A stretch of 64,000 bases of DNA from Streptomyces sp. NBRC 110035 (lineage in GTDB: Bacteria > Actinomycetota > Actinomycetes > Streptomycetales > Streptomycetaceae): assembly GCF_000829695.1 (NCBI RefSeq), contig NZ_BBNN01000025.1, positions 62,001-126,000 on the forward strand, written 5' to 3'. Numbering within the stretch: the first letter of the stretch is position 1; each line of letters starts with the position of its first letter. This document shows, in pieces, positions 38,066 to 46,660 of the stretch. The notes under the pieces are model-generated. The model did no database searches, was not told where the DNA came from, and worked only from the letters and a program-made list of their open reading frames with translations. A program made the position numbers and the translations under genes.

Positions 38066-39241
38066 ATGCGTCACTTCGGACAGATCGCCCCTGCGGTGCG
38101 GAAACGTCTCTTCTACCGGGAGCCGGGCCTGTTCACGACCCGGTCCCCGGCCCGTCTGCTCTCCGTGGCCCTCGGCGCCACGCTGTACAGCCCCGCGACC
38201 CGCCCCCGGCTCGCCGACGACATCCTCAAGCAGGCCGGGAACGGCGTGGTCTCGATGGTGCTGTGCCTGGAGGACTCCATCGGCGACGACGACGTGAGCG
38301 CCGGCGAGGCGAACCTCGTGGCCCAGTTCGCCGACCTGGCCGGCCGGCCGGGGGCCGACCTGCCGCTGCTGTTCATCCGGGTCCGCACCCCCGAGCAGAT
38401 ACCCGACCTCGTCCGGCGCCTCGGGCGCGCCGCCCCCCTGCTGTCCGGGTTCGTCCTGCCGAAGTTCACCGAGGAACGCGGCATGCCCTTCCTCGAGGCC
38501 CTCGCCGTCGCCGAGGCCGCCTACGGGCACCGCCTCTTCGCGATGCCGGTGCTGGAGTCGCCCGAGCTGCTCTACCGCGAGAGCCGGGTGGAGACCCTCG
38601 AAGGCATCCTCCGCGCGGTCGACAAGTACCGCGACCGGGTCCTCGCGCTGCGCCTGGGCGTGACCGACTTCTGCTCCCCGTACGGGCTGCGCCGCGGTCC
38701 CGACATGACGGCCTACGACCTCCAGATCGTCGCCTCCGTGATCGCCGACGTGGTGAACATGCTGGCCCGCGTCGACGGCACCGGATTCACCGTGACCGGG
38801 CCGGTCTGGGAGTACTTCCGGACCCAGGAACGCATGTTCAAGCCGCAACTGCGGCAGAGCCCGTTCCTCGAGGTGCAGGCCACGGAGCTGCGCCAGTCAC
38901 TGATCGAGCACGCCATGGACGGCCTGCTGCGGGAGATCTCCCTGGACCGGGCCAACGGCCTGCAGGGCAAGACCTGCATCCACCCCTCGCACGTCCTGCC
39001 CGTGCACGCGCTGTCCGTGGTCAGCCACGAGGAGTACAGCGACGCCCAGGACATCCTGCGGCCGGAACGCGACGGCGGCGGTGTCATGAGGTCGGCGTAC
39101 ACGAACAAGATGAACGAGGTGAAGCCCCACCGCGCGTGGGCCGAGCGGACCCTGCTGCGCGCCGAGGTGTTCGGCGTCGCGAACGAGGACATCGGGTTCG
39201 TGGAGCTGCTCGCGGCCGGCCTCGCCAAGCGGCCGGCCTGA
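38066..39241 (+). CDS. HpcH/HpaI aldolase/citrate lyase-like enzyme of the Ter metabolite module
   Basis: A 391-residue TIM-barrel C-C lyase. Landmarks are LGATLYSPATRPRLADDILK, MVLCLEDSIGDDDV (acidic metal ligand region), FVLPKFTEERG, RLFAMPVLESPELL and LRLGVTDFCSPYGLRRGPD, followed by GLQGKTCIHPSHVLPVHAL, the CitE-type closing motif. In the comparative study of Ter systems by Anantharaman, Iyer and Aravind, such a lyase is grouped with PRTase and HAD genes in a proposed pathway for a nucleoside-like metabolite; here all three are consecutive. The ATG at 38066 follows GGGGGAG. It is 42 bp upstream of the PRTase fusion gene, so the three form an operon. Confidence 0.9.
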   Translation: MRHFGQIAPAVRKRLFYREPGLFTTRSPARLLSVALGATLYSPATRPRLADDILKQAGNGVVSMVLCLEDSIGDDDVSAGEANLVAQFADLAGRPGADLPLLFIRVRTPEQIPDLVRRLGRAAPLLSGFVLPKFTEERGMPFLEALAVAEAAYGHRLFAMPVLESPELLYRESRVETLEGILRAVDKYRDRVLALRLGVTDFCSPYGLRRGPDMTAYDLQIVASVIADVVNMLARVDGTGFTVTGPVWEYFRTQERMFKPQLRQSPFLEVQATELRQSLIEHAMDGLLREISLDRANGLQGKTCIHPSHVLPVHALSVVSHEEYSDAQDILRPERDGGGVMRSAYTNKMNEVKPHRAWAERTLLRAEVFGVANEDIGFVELLAAGLAKRPA

Positions 39242-39283
39242 ACCGGACCGAACCGACCTGACCGGACCGACGGCAAGGGATTC

Positions 39284-41917
39284 ATGGAGAAGGCAGTGAA
39301 CGAGGAAGTGCGCCGCGGGGCACGCGACGCGGTGCGCGACGGATCGCGGGCCGGCGGGGACGTACCCGCCGGGAACGTCTGGTCCGGCAGCTGGGTCGCC
39401 GAGCGGCTGGGCGTGGAGCTGGCCGGCGACGACCGGCTGACCGGACTGCTCGGGCTGGCGCTGCGCCGCAACCCCAAGCGGGCGCACCTGCTGGTGTCCA
39501 ACGTCCTCGGCAAGCACGTACCGCAGTCACCCGCCGTCGTGTACGGCCACGGCGTCGCGCTCGGCCGCCGGGTCCGCGAACTGCTCGGCGACCAGGCGCA
39601 CCGGGCGGTGGTCCTCGGGTACGCCGAGACCGCCACCGGCCTCGGCCACGCGGTCGCCGACGGCGTGGGCGTCGCCCCCTGCCTGCACTCCACCCGCCGC
39701 CCGGTCCCCGGGGTCGCCGCGGCGGGCGGCTTCGAGGAGTCCCACTCCCACGCCACCTCGCACCTGCTGCTCCCCGAGGACCCCGGGCTGCTCGCCGGGG
39801 ACGGGCCGCTGGTCCTGGTCGACGACGAGTTCTCCACCGGCAACACGGTCCTGAACACCATCCGCGACCTGCACGCACGCCACCCCCGGCGCCGGTACGT
39901 GGTGGTCGCCCTGGTCGACATGCGCTCGCCCGCCGACACCGGCCGGCTGGACGGGTTCGCCCGCGGGATCGGCGCCCACGTCGACCTGGTGACGACCGTC
40001 TCGGGCACGGTACGGCTCCCGGAGGGCGTGCTGGAGAAGGGCAGGGAGCTCGTCGCCCGGCAGGAGGCGCAGGCGGCACAGGAGGCCCCGCGCCCGGCGG
40101 CCGGAGCGGAGGCGCGGACGCGGACCGGCCGGGTCGCGCGCATCGGGCTGGGCTGGCCGAAGGGGCTGCCCGACGGCGGACGGCACGGGTTCACGCCCGC
40201 GCACCGCGCCCGCCTGGACGACGCCCTGCCCGCCATGGCCGGCCGGATCGCCGACGCGCTGCCCGACGGCGCCCGACGCGTCCTCGTCCTCGGCTTCGAG
40301 GAGCTGATGTACGCCCCGCTCCGCCTCGCCCACGCGCTGGAACAGCGACTGGAGCAGGACCGGACGCCGCGGCGGGCACCGGCCGCCCGCGCGGGCGGCA
40401 CCGAGGTCCGCTTCTCGACCACCACCCGCTCGCCCGTCCTCGCCGTGGACGACCCCGGCTACGCGATACGCACCCGGCTGGCCTTCCCCGCCCACGACGA
40501 CCCCGCCGACGGCCCCGGCGAGCGCTACGCCTACAACGTCGCCGGCGCCGGCTTCGACGCCGTCGTCGCCGTCGTCGACTCGGCCGCCGACACCCCCGCG
40601 CTGCACGCGCCCGGCGGGCTGCTCGCCGAGCTCGCCGCACACACCCCGCAGGTCCTCCTCGCCGTCGTACCGTCGTACGTGCCCGCCGCCCCGGACCGCC
40701 ACCGTCCGGACGGACCGGACACCCCGGATTCCCCGGCCGCCCCCGAAAGGCCCGCCTTCATGCTGCCCGAGCCCCTCCGCGGCCCCGCCTTCTCCTCGTA
40801 CGCGCCCGAGGAGGTGGGCTGGCTGCTCCAGGACCTCTCCGACGTCACCCTGGAGGCGCCCACCGAGGAGCGCGAGGAGGCGATCCAGAGCGGTGGCGCG
40901 CACTACGCCGAGTCGCTGCCCGTCGAGTACCAGCCGAGCGAGCAGTACCAGGAGCTGTTCCGGGCGGCCCTCGAGACCTCGGCGGCCCGCCTCGCCCACG
41001 CGGTCGGCGTGGTCACCGAGACCGTCCTCGCCGAGCGGTCACCGCGCCCGGTCCTGGTCTCCCTGGCCCGGGCCGGCACTCCCGTCGGCATTCTGATGCG
41101 CCGCTGGGCCCGGCACCGGCACCAGCTCGACCTCCCGCACTACGCCGTCTCCATCGTGCGCGGCCGGGGCATCGACGCCAACGCGCTGCGCTGGCTGGCG
41201 GAGCACCACGACCCCCGGGACGTCGTCTTCGTCGACGGCTGGACCGGCAAGGGCGCCATCACCCGCGAACTCGCCCAGGCGGTGAAGGAGTTCGAGAAGG
41301 CTCACGGGGTCACCGGCTTCGACCCGGAGATCGCGGTCCTGGCCGACCCCGGCTCCTGCGTACGGACGTACGGCACCCGCGAGGACTACCTGATCCCGTC
41401 CGCCTGCCTCAACTCGACCGTCTCCGGCCTCATCTCACGCACCGTCCTGCGGGCCGACCTGGTCGGCCCGGACGACTTCCACGGCGCCAAGTTCTACCGC
41501 GAACTCGCCGGAGCGGACGCCTCGGTGGCCTTCCTGGACGCCGTCAGCGCCCGTTTCCCCGAGGTGACCGACGCCGCCTGCGCCCAGGCCAAGGAACTGC
41601 TCGCCGCCGACCGCACCCCAGGCTGGGAGGGCTGGGCGGCGGTCGAACGCATCAGTGAGGAGTACGGCATCCACGACGTGAACCTCGTCAAGCCCGGCGT
41701 CGGCGAGACCACCCGGGTCCTGCTGCGCCGGGTGCCGTGGAAGATCCTCGCGCGCGCCGGAGCGGGCCACGACCTCGACCACGTACGGCTGCTGGCCGCA
41801 CAACGGGGCGTCCCCGTCGAGGAGGTCGCCGGCCTCCCGTACACCTGCGTCGGTCTGATCCACCCCCGGTACACGCGCGGCGCGACCGGTGCCGACGGCC
41901 ACGCGGTGACGCTCTGA
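39284..41917 (+). CDS. PRTase-TRSP protein fused to a StiP/PELOTA-type PRTase domain
   Basis: An 877-residue two-part protein. The N-terminal ~240 residues are an orotate-PRTase-like domain, with the PRPP loop LVLVDDEFSTGNTVLNTIRD. Residues about 285-450 are a TRSP domain with the name motif TTTRSPVLAVDDPGYAIRT. After a Pro/Asp-rich linker (about 465-490), the C-terminal ~380 residues match the StiP family: FSSYAPEEVGWLLQDL, AIQSGGAHYAESLPVEYQPS, LVSLARAGTPVGILMRRW, VSIVRGRGIDANALRWL and DVVFVDGWTGKGAI. In many bacteria these two parts are separate neighbouring genes. The protein probably makes or transfers phosphoribosyl groups in a Ter-linked pathway. The ATG at 39284 (MEKAVNEEV) is used. 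It overlaps the HAD gene by one base (TGATG). Confidence 0.88.
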   Translation: MEKAVNEEVRRGARDAVRDGSRAGGDVPAGNVWSGSWVAERLGVELAGDDRLTGLLGLALRRNPKRAHLLVSNVLGKHVPQSPAVVYGHGVALGRRVRELLGDQAHRAVVLGYAETATGLGHAVADGVGVAPCLHSTRRPVPGVAAAGGFEESHSHATSHLLLPEDPGLLAGDGPLVLVDDEFSTGNTVLNTIRDLHARHPRRRYVVVALVDMRSPADTGRLDGFARGIGAHVDLVTTVSGTVRLPEGVLEKGRELVARQEAQAAQEAPRPAAGAEARTRTGRVARIGLGWPKGLPDGGRHGFTPAHRARLDDALPAMAGRIADALPDGARRVLVLGFEELMYAPLRLAHALEQRLEQDRTPRRAPAARAGGTEVRFSTTTRSPVLAVDDPGYAIRTRLAFPAHDDPADGPGERYAYNVAGAGFDAVVAVVDSAADTPALHAPGGLLAELAAHTPQVLLAVVPSYVPAAPDRHRPDGPDTPDSPAAPERPAFMLPEPLRGPAFSSYAPEEVGWLLQDLSDVTLEAPTEEREEAIQSGGAHYAESLPVEYQPSEQYQELFRAALETSAARLAHAVGVVTETVLAERSPRPVLVSLARAGTPVGILMRRWARHRHQLDLPHYAVSIVRGRGIDANALRWLAEHHDPRDVVFVDGWTGKGAITRELAQAVKEFEKAHGVTGFDPEIAVLADPGSCVRTYGTREDYLIPSACLNSTVSGLISRTVLRADLVGPDDFHGAKFYRELAGADASVAFLDAVSARFPEVTDAACAQAKELLAADRTPGWEGWAAVERISEEYGIHDVNLVKPGVGETTRVLLRRVPWKILARAGAGHDLDHVRLLAAQRGVPVEEVAGLPYTCVGLIHPRYTRGATGADGHAVTL

Positions 41918-42729
41918 TGCCCGTGCTCGTCGCCAGCGACCTCGACCGCACCCTCATCTACTCCGCCAACGCCCTCGCCCTGACCGGGCCCGACGCCCGG
42001 GCCCCGCGCCTGCTGTGCGTGGAGGTCTACGAGAGCCGCCCGCTGTCCTACATGACGGAGACCGCCGCCCGGCTCCTGGCCGAACTCGGCGACGCCACCG
42101 TGTTCGTACCGACCACCACCCGCACCCGTGAGCAGTACCGGCGCATCAGCCTCCCCGGCCCCGCCCCGGCGTACGCGATCTGCGCCAACGGCGGCCACCT
42201 CCTGGTCGACGGCGAGACCGACCACGACTGGCACGCCCGGGTGACCACCCGCCTCGCCGCCGAGTGCGCCCCGCTCTCCGAGGTGCGGGCCCACCTGGAG
42301 CGGACCGCCGACCCGGCCTGGACACGCAAGCACCGCGTCGCCGAGGACCTCTTCGCCTACCTGGTCGTCGAGCGCGAGCTGCTGCCCGAGGAGTGGGTGA
42401 AGGAACTCGCCGTCTGGGCGGAGAACCGCGGCTGGACGGTCTCCCTGCAGGGCCGCAAGATCTACGCCGTACCGGGGCCGCTCACCAAGAGCGAGGCCAT
42501 GCGCGAGGTCGCCCGGCGCACCGGCGCCGGCCTCGCCCTCGCCGCCGGCGACTCGCTCCTCGACGCCGACCTGCTGCTCGCCGCGGACCGGGGCTGGCGC
42601 CCCGGGCACGGCGAGCTGGCCGACGCCGACTGGACGGCCCCCGGCATCACCGCGCTCCCCGGGCGCGGTGTCACGGCCGGGGAGCAGATCCTGCGGGAGT
42701 TCCTGGAGGCGGCCCGGTCGGCCGGCTGA
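41917..42729 (+). CDS. HAD-family phosphatase of the Ter metabolite module
   Basis: A 270-residue Cof-like HAD phosphohydrolase. Motif I is VASDLDRTLIYS (nucleophile Asp8, acid Asp10), motif II lies near VPTTTRTREQY, motif III is the Lys of GPLTKSEAMREV, and motif IV is LAAGDSLLDADLL. The start codon overlaps the stop of the PRTase gene (TGATG), implying coupled translation. In the proposed pathway it would remove a phosphate from the phosphoribosylated intermediate. Its substrate is not known. The gene ends the operon, with no obvious terminator. Confidence 0.9.
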   Translation: MPVLVASDLDRTLIYSANALALTGPDARAPRLLCVEVYESRPLSYMTETAARLLAELGDATVFVPTTTRTREQYRRISLPGPAPAYAICANGGHLLVDGETDHDWHARVTTRLAAECAPLSEVRAHLERTADPAWTRKHRVAEDLFAYLVVERELLPEEWVKELAVWAENRGWTVSLQGRKIYAVPGPLTKSEAMREVARRTGAGLALAAGDSLLDADLLLAADRGWRPGHGELADADWTAPGITALPGRGVTAGEQILREFLEAARSAG

Positions 42730-42805
42730 AGCGGCTGCGGAGGCCGGTGAAGAGGCTTCGGTAGGGCCGCGCCGGAGCGCCGGGCGGCCCGGGGCCGGCC
42801 GGGTC

Positions 42806-43597
42806 CTACCGGTCGGCGGGCGCGTATCCGTGCTCGCCGGCCGGCCCGTGCCCGGCGGCGGGTTCGTACCGTCCTGCGGCACCGCCCCCGCCGGGGGAGC
42901 CCGCCGTCCGTACCTCTTCCGGGTCCGCCCGCCCGTCGCGCCGCCTGCGGCCGGCGCCCGGCCGCAGCATCCGCGTGACGAAGAACGCGAGCACCGCCAG
43001 CACGGCCAGCCCGAGGACCACCTTCGAGTAGCCCGACACGATGGTCGTGACCTGCTGCCAGTTCTCGCCCAGCGCGTAGCCCGCGAGGACGAAGACGGCG
43101 TTCCAGAGGGCACTGCCCAGCGTGGTCAGGCCGAGGAACACGGACAGCCGCATGCGCTCCACACCGGCCGGCACCGAGATCAGCGAGCGGAAGATCGGGA
43201 CCATCCGGCCGAAGAACACCGCCTTGGTCCCGTGCCGCAGGAACCACGCCTCGGTCTTCTCGATGTCCGAGACCTTCACCAGCGGCAGCCGCCCCGCGAT
43301 CGCCACCGTCCGCTCCCGGCCGAGCAGCGCACCCACGCCGTACAGGGCGAGCGCGCCGACCACCGAACCGGCCGTCGTCCACAGCAGCACCGCGAGCAGA
43401 CCCATCCGGCCGCTGCTCGCGGCGAACCCGGCCATCGGCAGGATCACCTCGCTCGGCAGCGGCGGAAAGAGGTTCTCCAGCGCGATGGCGAGTCCGGCCC
43501 CCGGCGCGCCCATGGCGTCCATGAGGTCGTTGACCCACTGGGGTCCGGCTTCCCCGCCCGCGGCGACGGACACGCTGTGCGCTGCGATGGCTGTCAT
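42806..43597 (-). CDS. DedA family membrane protein
   Basis: A 263-residue integral membrane protein. DedA signatures are LENLFPPLPSEVILPMAGFA near the N-terminus, FFGRMVPIFRSLISVPAGV (the conserved F-x-R-x-x-P region), and GSALWNAVFVLAGYALGENW. A basic, Gly/Pro-rich cytoplasmic tail of ~55 residues follows the last helix. DedA proteins are thought to translocate phospholipids such as undecaprenyl phosphate or to maintain proton motive force. The ATG at 43597 gives MTAIAAHSV. Upstream lies the FmdB gene on the same strand (83 bp). Confidence 0.92.
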   Translation of the reverse strand: MTAIAAHSVSVAAGGEAGPQWVNDLMDAMGAPGAGLAIALENLFPPLPSEVILPMAGFAASSGRMGLLAVLLWTTAGSVVGALALYGVGALLGRERTVAIAGRLPLVKVSDIEKTEAWFLRHGTKAVFFGRMVPIFRSLISVPAGVERMRLSVFLGLTTLGSALWNAVFVLAGYALGENWQQVTTIVSGYSKVVLGLAVLAVLAFFVTRMLRPGAGRRRRDGRADPEEVRTAGSPGGGGAAGRYEPAAGHGPAGEHGYAPADR

Positions 43598-43680
43598 GCG
43601 GGCCACCGTACAAACGCGTAGCTGAAGAGAACCTGAGGAAGATCCCGGGTGCCGCCGGGGTCGGTCCGGCGCGGGGGCCG

Positions 43681-43902
43681 TCAGCCGCAGCAGCCTCCGC
43701 CGCAGCATCCGCCGCCACCGCCGCCGCCCGCGCGGGGGGCGGCGGCCGGTACGGCGGCACCGCCCACGGCGACCGTGGACAGCAGCTTCACGGTGTCGTC
43801 GTGTCCTGCCGGGCAGTCGGCCGGAGCGGAGGACTCCGCCATGGGGCGGCTCAGTTCGAAGGTGTCGTCGCAGGTCCGGCAACGGTACTCGTAGCGAGGC
43901 AT
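43681..43902 (-). CDS. FmdB-type zinc ribbon protein with Gly/Cys tail
   Basis: A 73-residue protein. PRYEYRCRTCDDTFELSRPM and CPAGHDD make the FmdB zinc ribbon (CxxC...CxxxH rather than CxxC). It ends in GGGGGGGCCGGGCCG, a glycine/cysteine tail seen in many Streptomyces members. Putative regulator or metal-binding protein. The ATG at 43902 is preferred to a GTG at 43908. Confidence 0.9.
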   Translation of the reverse strand: MPRYEYRCRTCDDTFELSRPMAESSAPADCPAGHDDTVKLLSTVAVGGAAVPAAAPRAGGGGGGGCCGGGCCG

Positions 43903-43974
43903 GCGCACAGGCTAACCGGCCGGCGGCGGGTTGCGGCCGGTGGCGGGGGAGCCGGGCGGCCGGATGCGCGGCGC

Positions 43975-45429
43975 TCAGCCGGCGGAGCCGCCCCGGTCCT
44001 CGCGGATCAGGGACACCACCTGTGCCACCGACCGGCGGACCGCTTCTGTCTCCGTCAGGAAGTGCCAGTAGTCGGGATGGCGTCCCTCCAGCCCGGCGAC
44101 GGCCCGCTCCAGCCGGGCCACGGCGCCGTCCAGCGGGTGGGCGTGGCGCGGGTCGGGGGTGTGACGGCCGGCCATGGCCAGGCGCTGGGCGTCCCGGATG
44201 GCGAAGCGGGTGCGCTCGATCTCCTGCTCCGGGTCCTTCTGCACGGCGTTCAGCCGGCTCAGCCGGTCTCCGGCGGCGGAGACGGCCTCGTCGGTCGTGT
44301 TCAGCAGCGCCCGTACGGTCGACAGCAGGGCGGTGGTGTCCGCCCAGCGCTGCTCGTCGCGTGCGGTGCCGGCCTCGGCGAGCTTGCCCTCGGCCTGCCG
44401 CACGTTCTCGGCGGCCAGGCCGGGGACGCCCTGGAGGTCCTGCCAGCAGGCGGCGGTGAAGCGCCGGCGCAACTCGCTGAGCACCGGTTCCACCTGCTCG
44501 CAGCGGGTGGTGAGAGCCTGGGCGCGGGTGCGCAGGGAGACCAGCCGGCGGCCGGTCTCGGCAGCCAGTTCCGGCAGCCGGTCGGCCTCCGCGCGGATGG
44601 CCTCGGCCTGGCGGATGACCTGTTCGGCCCGTTCCAGGGTCTGCGGCACGCCGTGCTGCCCGGCGCCCTGGTTCAGCTTGGTCAGCTCCGGGGAGAGCGC
44701 GGCGAGCCGGGCGGCGAGGTCGTCGGCCCGCAGCCCCGACGCGCGGGCGGCGTCCAGCGCGTTCGACGCGGCGAGCAACGCCTGACGGGCCCGTTCGACG
44801 GCGGGGGCGAGCCGGGCCAGCTGGGTCTCGGCCTTGCCGAGGAGGGGGCCGAGTCCGTCGGTGAAGCGGTCCAGTTCCCGCTTGACCCGGTCCAGCTCGC
44901 CCTTGGCGGCGGTCAGTTCGGTGCGGGCCCGGGAGGCGGCGGAGGCCTCCAGGTCGTCGCGGTCGAGGTCATGGGCGTCGACGGCGGCGATGTACGTGTG
45001 GCTGGCCTCGTCTATCCGGTGGCCGAGCGCCTCGAAGTCGGCGACGGCGCGGCGGGCGGCGGGGGAGCTGTCCACGGCGGTGATCGTCTCTATGGAGATC
45101 CTCAGGTCCCGCTGGGCGGTGTCCAGCTCGTAGAACGCGGCCGCCGCCTCGTCCTTGGCGGCCTGCGCCCCGGCCCGCTGGTTCTCGGCCCGCCCGCCGA
45201 ACCAGCGCCGGGTGCCGCCCCCGGCGAACGCGGCGGGCAGGGCCAGCGCCGCCACCAGCGGCAGGACCGTCAGCGCGAACGTCTCACGGAGCGGACCGGC
45301 GGCCCGGCGCCGGGAGGCCGGGCCCCACGGGACAGGCCCCCGGGAGACAGGCCCCCGGGACAGAAGACCACGCGTGCGGCGCACGCGTGGTCCCGACGGC
45401 GAGTACGGCTGCTCTGGTGTCGCCGTCAC
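43975..45429 (-). CDS. Membrane-anchored coiled-coil protein of unknown function
   Basis: About 484 residues. After a basic, Pro/Arg-rich cytosolic N-terminus comes one hydrophobic segment (FALTVLPLVAALALPAAFAG), then ~380 residues of Ala/Glu/Arg/Leu-rich heptads. Examples are AQAAKDEAAAAFYELDTAQR and AEQVIRQAEAIRAEADRLPE. The C-terminus ends in VSLIREDRGGSAG. It resembles the long coiled-coil proteins found in Streptomyces near tRNA genes, perhaps structural. The GTG at 45429 with GAGAGGG upstream is preferred over 45477. I do not recognise a family. Confidence 0.75.
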   Translation of the reverse strand: MTATPEQPYSPSGPRVRRTRGLLSRGPVSRGPVPWGPASRRRAAGPLRETFALTVLPLVAALALPAAFAGGGTRRWFGGRAENQRAGAQAAKDEAAAAFYELDTAQRDLRISIETITAVDSSPAARRAVADFEALGHRIDEASHTYIAAVDAHDLDRDDLEASAASRARTELTAAKGELDRVKRELDRFTDGLGPLLGKAETQLARLAPAVERARQALLAASNALDAARASGLRADDLAARLAALSPELTKLNQGAGQHGVPQTLERAEQVIRQAEAIRAEADRLPELAAETGRRLVSLRTRAQALTTRCEQVEPVLSELRRRFTAACWQDLQGVPGLAAENVRQAEGKLAEAGTARDEQRWADTTALLSTVRALLNTTDEAVSAAGDRLSRLNAVQKDPEQEIERTRFAIRDAQRLAMAGRHTPDPRHAHPLDGAVARLERAVAGLEGRHPDYWHFLTETEAVRRSVAQVVSLIREDRGGSAG

Positions 45430-45503
45430 ATCCCTCTCCCGTACTGTCGTTCGCCTGCCCGATGGCCATTGTCCCACCGGTGAAGGACGAACACACGGGT
45501 CGT

Positions 45504-45635
45504 TCAGTTCGCCGTACGGACCGTGATGTTCCCGTCGCCGGTGCGGACGCCGGCCGGAGAGGAGCCGGCGTCGTCGCGCGGCACGGACACCTTCTCCGCG
45601 CCGTCACCGGTCCCGGAGGTGACCCGGGAGGAATC
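45504..45635 (-). pseudogene. C-terminal remnant of a DUF4097-type protein
   Basis: The last ~43 codons before the stop at 45504 read SGTGDGAEKVSVPRDDAG, then VRTGDGNITVRTAN. This is the final beta-helix turns of DUF4097 proteins (typically ...VRTGNGDITVR). No other part of such a gene exists here; the sequence upstream toward the tRNA gene is unrelated. It looks like debris from an earlier event at this tRNA site. No start codon with a ribosome site belongs to it. Confidence 0.55.
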
Positions 45636-45728
45636 CCGCCCGGACGGATCGCGGCAGGCCCGGGAGCCCGGATCGTTCCCCGGGCCATGTAGGCTGTCGA
45701 ATCGGTCCGGGCGGTGCGCCCGGGTCCC

Positions 45729-45800
<72 letters not shown>

Positions 45801-45833
45801 CCGACCGCTAAGGTCGAGGTCACGGCAGGAATG

Positions 45834-45865
45834 ACGGCCCTCCGGAAGATCATCCGGGGGGCCGT
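45834..45865 (+). terminator. Terminator after tRNA-Val
   Basis: A 13-bp stem (45834-45846 with 45853-45865, one T-G pair) with loop AGATCA, ending about 65 bases after the tRNA. It closes the tRNA transcript. Confidence 0.85.
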
Positions 45866-45875
45866 TGTCGTCGCC

Positions 45876-45896
45876 GGAATCCACATGGAATCCACA
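45876..45896. repeat. Tandem direct repeat GGAATCCACA near the attachment site
   Basis: Two copies of GGAATCCACA at 45876-45885 and 45887-45896, one helical turn apart, directly inside the prophage boundary. Phage attachment regions carry arm-type integrase sites of this size and spacing, so this is a candidate arm site; the match alone does not prove it. Confidence 0.5.
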
Positions 45897-46064
45897 ACGC
45901 CAGACGATCATGACTGTTCCGATCACCCGTTCGGGGGACTGGACTAGCTGACGGCGACACGTAAAGTAGCGCGGACGAGAGGGGCAGGCACGCCTCCCCG
46001 CGCGCGCCTGAGACGCGCTTCTCGAACTCCTGCGGGTGCCCGGCGGGGAGGCCGGCCCCGCGGG

Positions 46065-46142
46065 GAGGCCCCCGCCGGCTATATCGGTGGGGGCCTCTTG
46101 ATGTCTCAACGTAGACGGCCCCGGAGGCTTTCACCTCCGGGG
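46065..46142 (+). terminator. Two consecutive hairpins in the prophage left end
   Basis: A 12-bp stem (46065-46076 with 46086-46097, one G-T pair) is followed by a 9-bp perfect stem (46119-46127 with 46134-46142, loop CTTTCA). The 470-bp stretch 45866-46338 holds these hairpins, the direct repeats and an operator, but no supported gene. Confidence 0.6.
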
Positions 46143-46292
46143 CGGGACGCCTTGACTGAGTCTTGGCGTCTAACGGTCGGATGGGGCGGAGACGCGTACG
46201 CCCGCCGGCCGCTCTCATCCGCACACCACCCGTGTCCGTGCAGGCGGGGTGGGGTCTTGCATGCCTCAGAGTGCATGATCAATAAAGGCATG

Positions 46293-46310
46293 GTGTCACC
46301 AGGCTGACAC
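46293..46310. promoter_or_regulatory. Inverted repeat upstream of the XRE regulator
   Basis: GTGTCA-N6-TGACAC with perfect 6-bp arms (46293-46298, 46305-46310), 29 bases before the start of the XRE gene. It is the form and place of an autoregulatory operator. Confidence 0.55.
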
Positions 46311-46338
46311 AAGATCGTCACGGCCACAGCGTGGGCGA

Positions 46339-46572
46339 GTGCCCGCAGACCAGCCCGATGATGAGACCGCCCGCGAGATGCTCCGCATCGGTCGGCGCAT
46401 CCGCGAGGTCCGCGAGCACCAGAACCTGACCCAGGAGAAGGTCTACCTCGCGGTGCCGATGAACCGGTCGCACTACCAGCAGATCGAGTCGGGCCAAGCG
46501 AACCCGACCCTGCGGACCTTGGTTCGGATTGCCGACGCGATCGGTGTGCCCCTCGCCGACCTGGTGAGGTGA
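46339..46572 (+). CDS. XRE-family helix-turn-helix regulator (Cro/CI type)
   Basis: A 77-residue protein almost entirely made of an XRE domain: IGRRIREVREHQNLTQEKVY, AVPMNRSHYQQIESGQANPT and LRTLVRIADAIGVPLADLVR. There is no extra ligand or oligomerisation domain. The GTG at 46339 is the start, with weak initiation signals. Lying next to the attachment site, far from the lytic late genes, it may be a lysogeny or immunity regulator, but the phage repressor could also lie beyond the window. Confidence 0.85.
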   Translation: MPADQPDDETAREMLRIGRRIREVREHQNLTQEKVYLAVPMNRSHYQQIESGQANPTLRTLVRIADAIGVPLADLVR

Positions 46573-46660
46573 GCGGCCGCCCCGCCACGGGGACAGCGAA
46601 GGCGGCCGCTCTCATCCCGCTACCGGCATCGGCGCGAGCCAGCAGCGGGGGCATGGCGGG

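Noticed and set aside
43681..43902. Glycine/cysteine-rich C-terminus of the FmdB protein as a metallothionein or lanthipeptide-like core
   Set aside because: Such GGGGCCGG tails are common in Streptomyces FmdB proteins, and no modifying enzyme gene is nearby.
46065..46142. Paired hairpins in the prophage left end as a small noncoding RNA gene
   Set aside because: No promoter or conserved fold could be supported; they are more simply terminators.
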